From Salvator merianae (taxonomy: Eukaryota > Chordata > Lepidosauria > Squamata > Teiidae), in the NCBI GenBank assembly GCA_003586115.2, contig QVOM02000023.1, forward strand, positions 3,909,284 through 3,973,283: DNA of 64,000 nt. The letters run 5' to 3'. The notes below the pieces were generated by a model. It was not told the DNA's origin and did no database searches. It worked only from the letters and a program-made list of their open reading frames with translations. A program made the translations under genes and the position numbers. Positions 62,561 to 64,000 of the stretch are shown one piece after another (position 1 is the stretch's first letter; the number at the start of each line of letters is the position of its first letter).

Positions 62561-64000
62561 TGTTTTTTCCCTGGGGGATTTACTTCTGCGCATTTTGTGC
62601 TGCAGTTGAGGTTCAACTTTGTGTTTTTACATGATACACTAAGCTCACTGCCCTTTAACTATCCAGTTCCAATTTAGCCATGGGTTTTGCATGGAAAGCT
62701 GCTCTTTACCCCCCATAGCCTTCTTTTCCCCTTTGTCCATTTTCTCCTGCTATCTTATGTCCCACCCCTCCTCCCTAAAATGCCTTTGATGGATCCTGCG
62801 GCGTCGTGCTAGCGTTGATTTCCCAAGTTTTGCTTGCATCCTATTTTAGTGGGGTTTTCCACCACAGAAGCAATACTGGGGCCCTGAACCCACAGAGCAC
62901 CTCCAGCAGCCTCTGTTGTTCCAAGTGATGGGACTCCAATTTGCAGGGCGCTGTTGTGCAAAGGTCACGCAGTGGTGCATGATGGGAAGCAAATTTGCAC
63001 AAAACCTTTTCCTTCTAGCCAAATTTGCCTCTTTCCTGACCCCACCCACCTTCATTATTTCGATCACCATGGAGATGGAGAGGCAGGGGAACAAAGGGTT
63101 GGCTCTCTTTCCCTAGCAGCCCAATCTATGGGCTGCATTTTATGTGCTGGGCCCCCACCCCACCCCATCTTACCCTACCCCACCCCACCCCACTCCCAGG
63201 CTCTCCTCAATAAAGCTCCACAGACTATAGGAAGCTACGCCTGCTGTTTGAATAGCATATCTGTGGGCTGCCGTTGCTAAGCAACTGCTGGGTTCCTGCC
63301 TTTGCTAATGCTGCCCATCCTTTTATTTGGTCTTCTGGCTTTCCTGCTCCTCACAACGTGGATGTGATGCAAAGGAAGTTGCCTTTCCTCTTGCCTGCCC
63401 CTGCTAGCAGGCAGAAGGGTTGCCACGGCAACCGCCTCACACGCCTGCCTTAGCTACCTTTCGTTAGCAACGCTTCTCTTACCTTTCTTCTCCTGTTTTT
63501 CCCCCCCCTAAACTACCGCTTTGCTGCTTGTTGCATTAACAAACCCTTTTATCCATCTATCCCCCTCTATGCTGGCAGGGGTGGGAGGGTTCAGCGAAGG
63601 CCAAGAATTTAAGGAAGTACTCCTCTAATCCATGCAATGGTTGTAGCCACACTGGGACACCAGGTTTACACCCTGTTGGATCCCCAGTAAAATATCCCAG
63701 AATAGGGGCCTGCTGTCTGCAGGCTGGACATAACATTATAATGTATAAAGTATCCTCTCATAAAGGCTTTACTCGAATCCCAAACCATTCTAGCATCAAT
63801 CCCTTTATTTAAGTTGATCTCAAAAAATTATTTATGTTTATTTTTGCAGTTCTACAGGATATCTTCCTCCTGTACTAACATTTTGTTTAATTTTCACTGT
63901 AATTTCCTCTTCCATCTTCTAAACTCATGGGCTGCATCCAGACATTGCTTATTTATTCTGCTGTACTTGGATATTCCAGAATAAAGCATGGATATTCCAG
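62561..64000. other. Right end of window, no gene seen
   Basis: Unique-looking sequence with a CCCCA-rich stretch near 63155-63195, X-box-like sites (63273-63475), and a fragment near 63690-63715 (AATAGGGGCCTGCTGTCTGC) related to family A. Confidence 0.5.
63273..63475. promoter_or_regulatory. Cluster of RFX X-box-like palindromes
   Basis: GTTGCTAAGCAAC at 63273-63285 and GTTGCCACGGCAAC at 63419-63432 fit the RFX X-box (GTTGCC-spacer-GGCAAC); a half-site-like GTTAGCAAC follows near 63463. X-boxes mark promoters of ciliary and MHC II genes. No adjacent exon is visible. Confidence 0.5.

Noticed and set aside
61385..62677. Frames of up to 209 codons rich in Ser-Phe, Leu, Lys-Glu or Arg
   Set aside because: They are translations of pyrimidine arrays in all phases.

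Overview
The window reads as nuclear DNA of a squamate reptile, most likely a lizard. Genes are split by GT-AG introns. The repeats include a BovB/RTE LINE fragment, CR1-type LINE 3' ends, L1 ORF2 fragments, tRNA-derived SINEs and many small terminal-inverted-repeat elements. That mix is typical of squamates; the species is not resolved. No prokaryotic, organellar or viral gene is seen.

The main content is a tandem array of six paralogous SCAN-KRAB-C2H2 zinc-finger genes, all on the minus strand, so transcription runs right to left. I call them units 1 to 6 from left to right. The full design, in transcription order, is: a short non-coding exon 1 beside a CCAAT promoter module; a SCAN exon; a 67-bp linker exon; a 65-bp linker exon; a 127-bp KRAB-A exon; a 96-bp KRAB-B exon; and one large exon carrying all zinc fingers. 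Exon lengths and phases (0, 1, 0, 1, 1) repeat from unit to unit, so exons too short for ORF calling can be placed confidently.

Unit 1 (1-5650) is cut by the left edge inside its finger exon. Unit 2 (8788-14195) and unit 3 (16968-26065) look intact, with 11 fingers each. Unit 4 (28564-37945) is a pseudogene: no SCAN exon, broken KRAB-A and linker exons, a frameshifted finger exon, and an L1 insertion that itself contains other elements. Unit 5 (39842-45893) looks coding, with nine fingers, a 56-bp linker exon and a GC splice donor after KRAB-B. Unit 6 (52277-59310) is the most diverged: a SCAN domain lacking 11 residues, a lost KRAB-A splice donor, no recognisable KRAB-B, and nine fingers arranged as three copies of a three-finger module. 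Its promoter lies in a GC- and CpG-rich tract.

The predicted proteins are nuclear. SCAN should mediate dimerisation, KRAB should recruit TRIM28-type corepressor, and the fingers should bind DNA. Targets cannot be read from this sequence. Mobile elements fill introns and spacers. From 59.4 kb to the right edge I see only repeats, long pyrimidine tracts and a small cluster of RFX X-box-like sites. The most noteworthy points are the unit 6 triad architecture, the very low SCAN-exon divergence between units 1 and 2, a conserved non-finger C-terminal tail, and several TIR element families whose 3-bp target duplications can be read directly.
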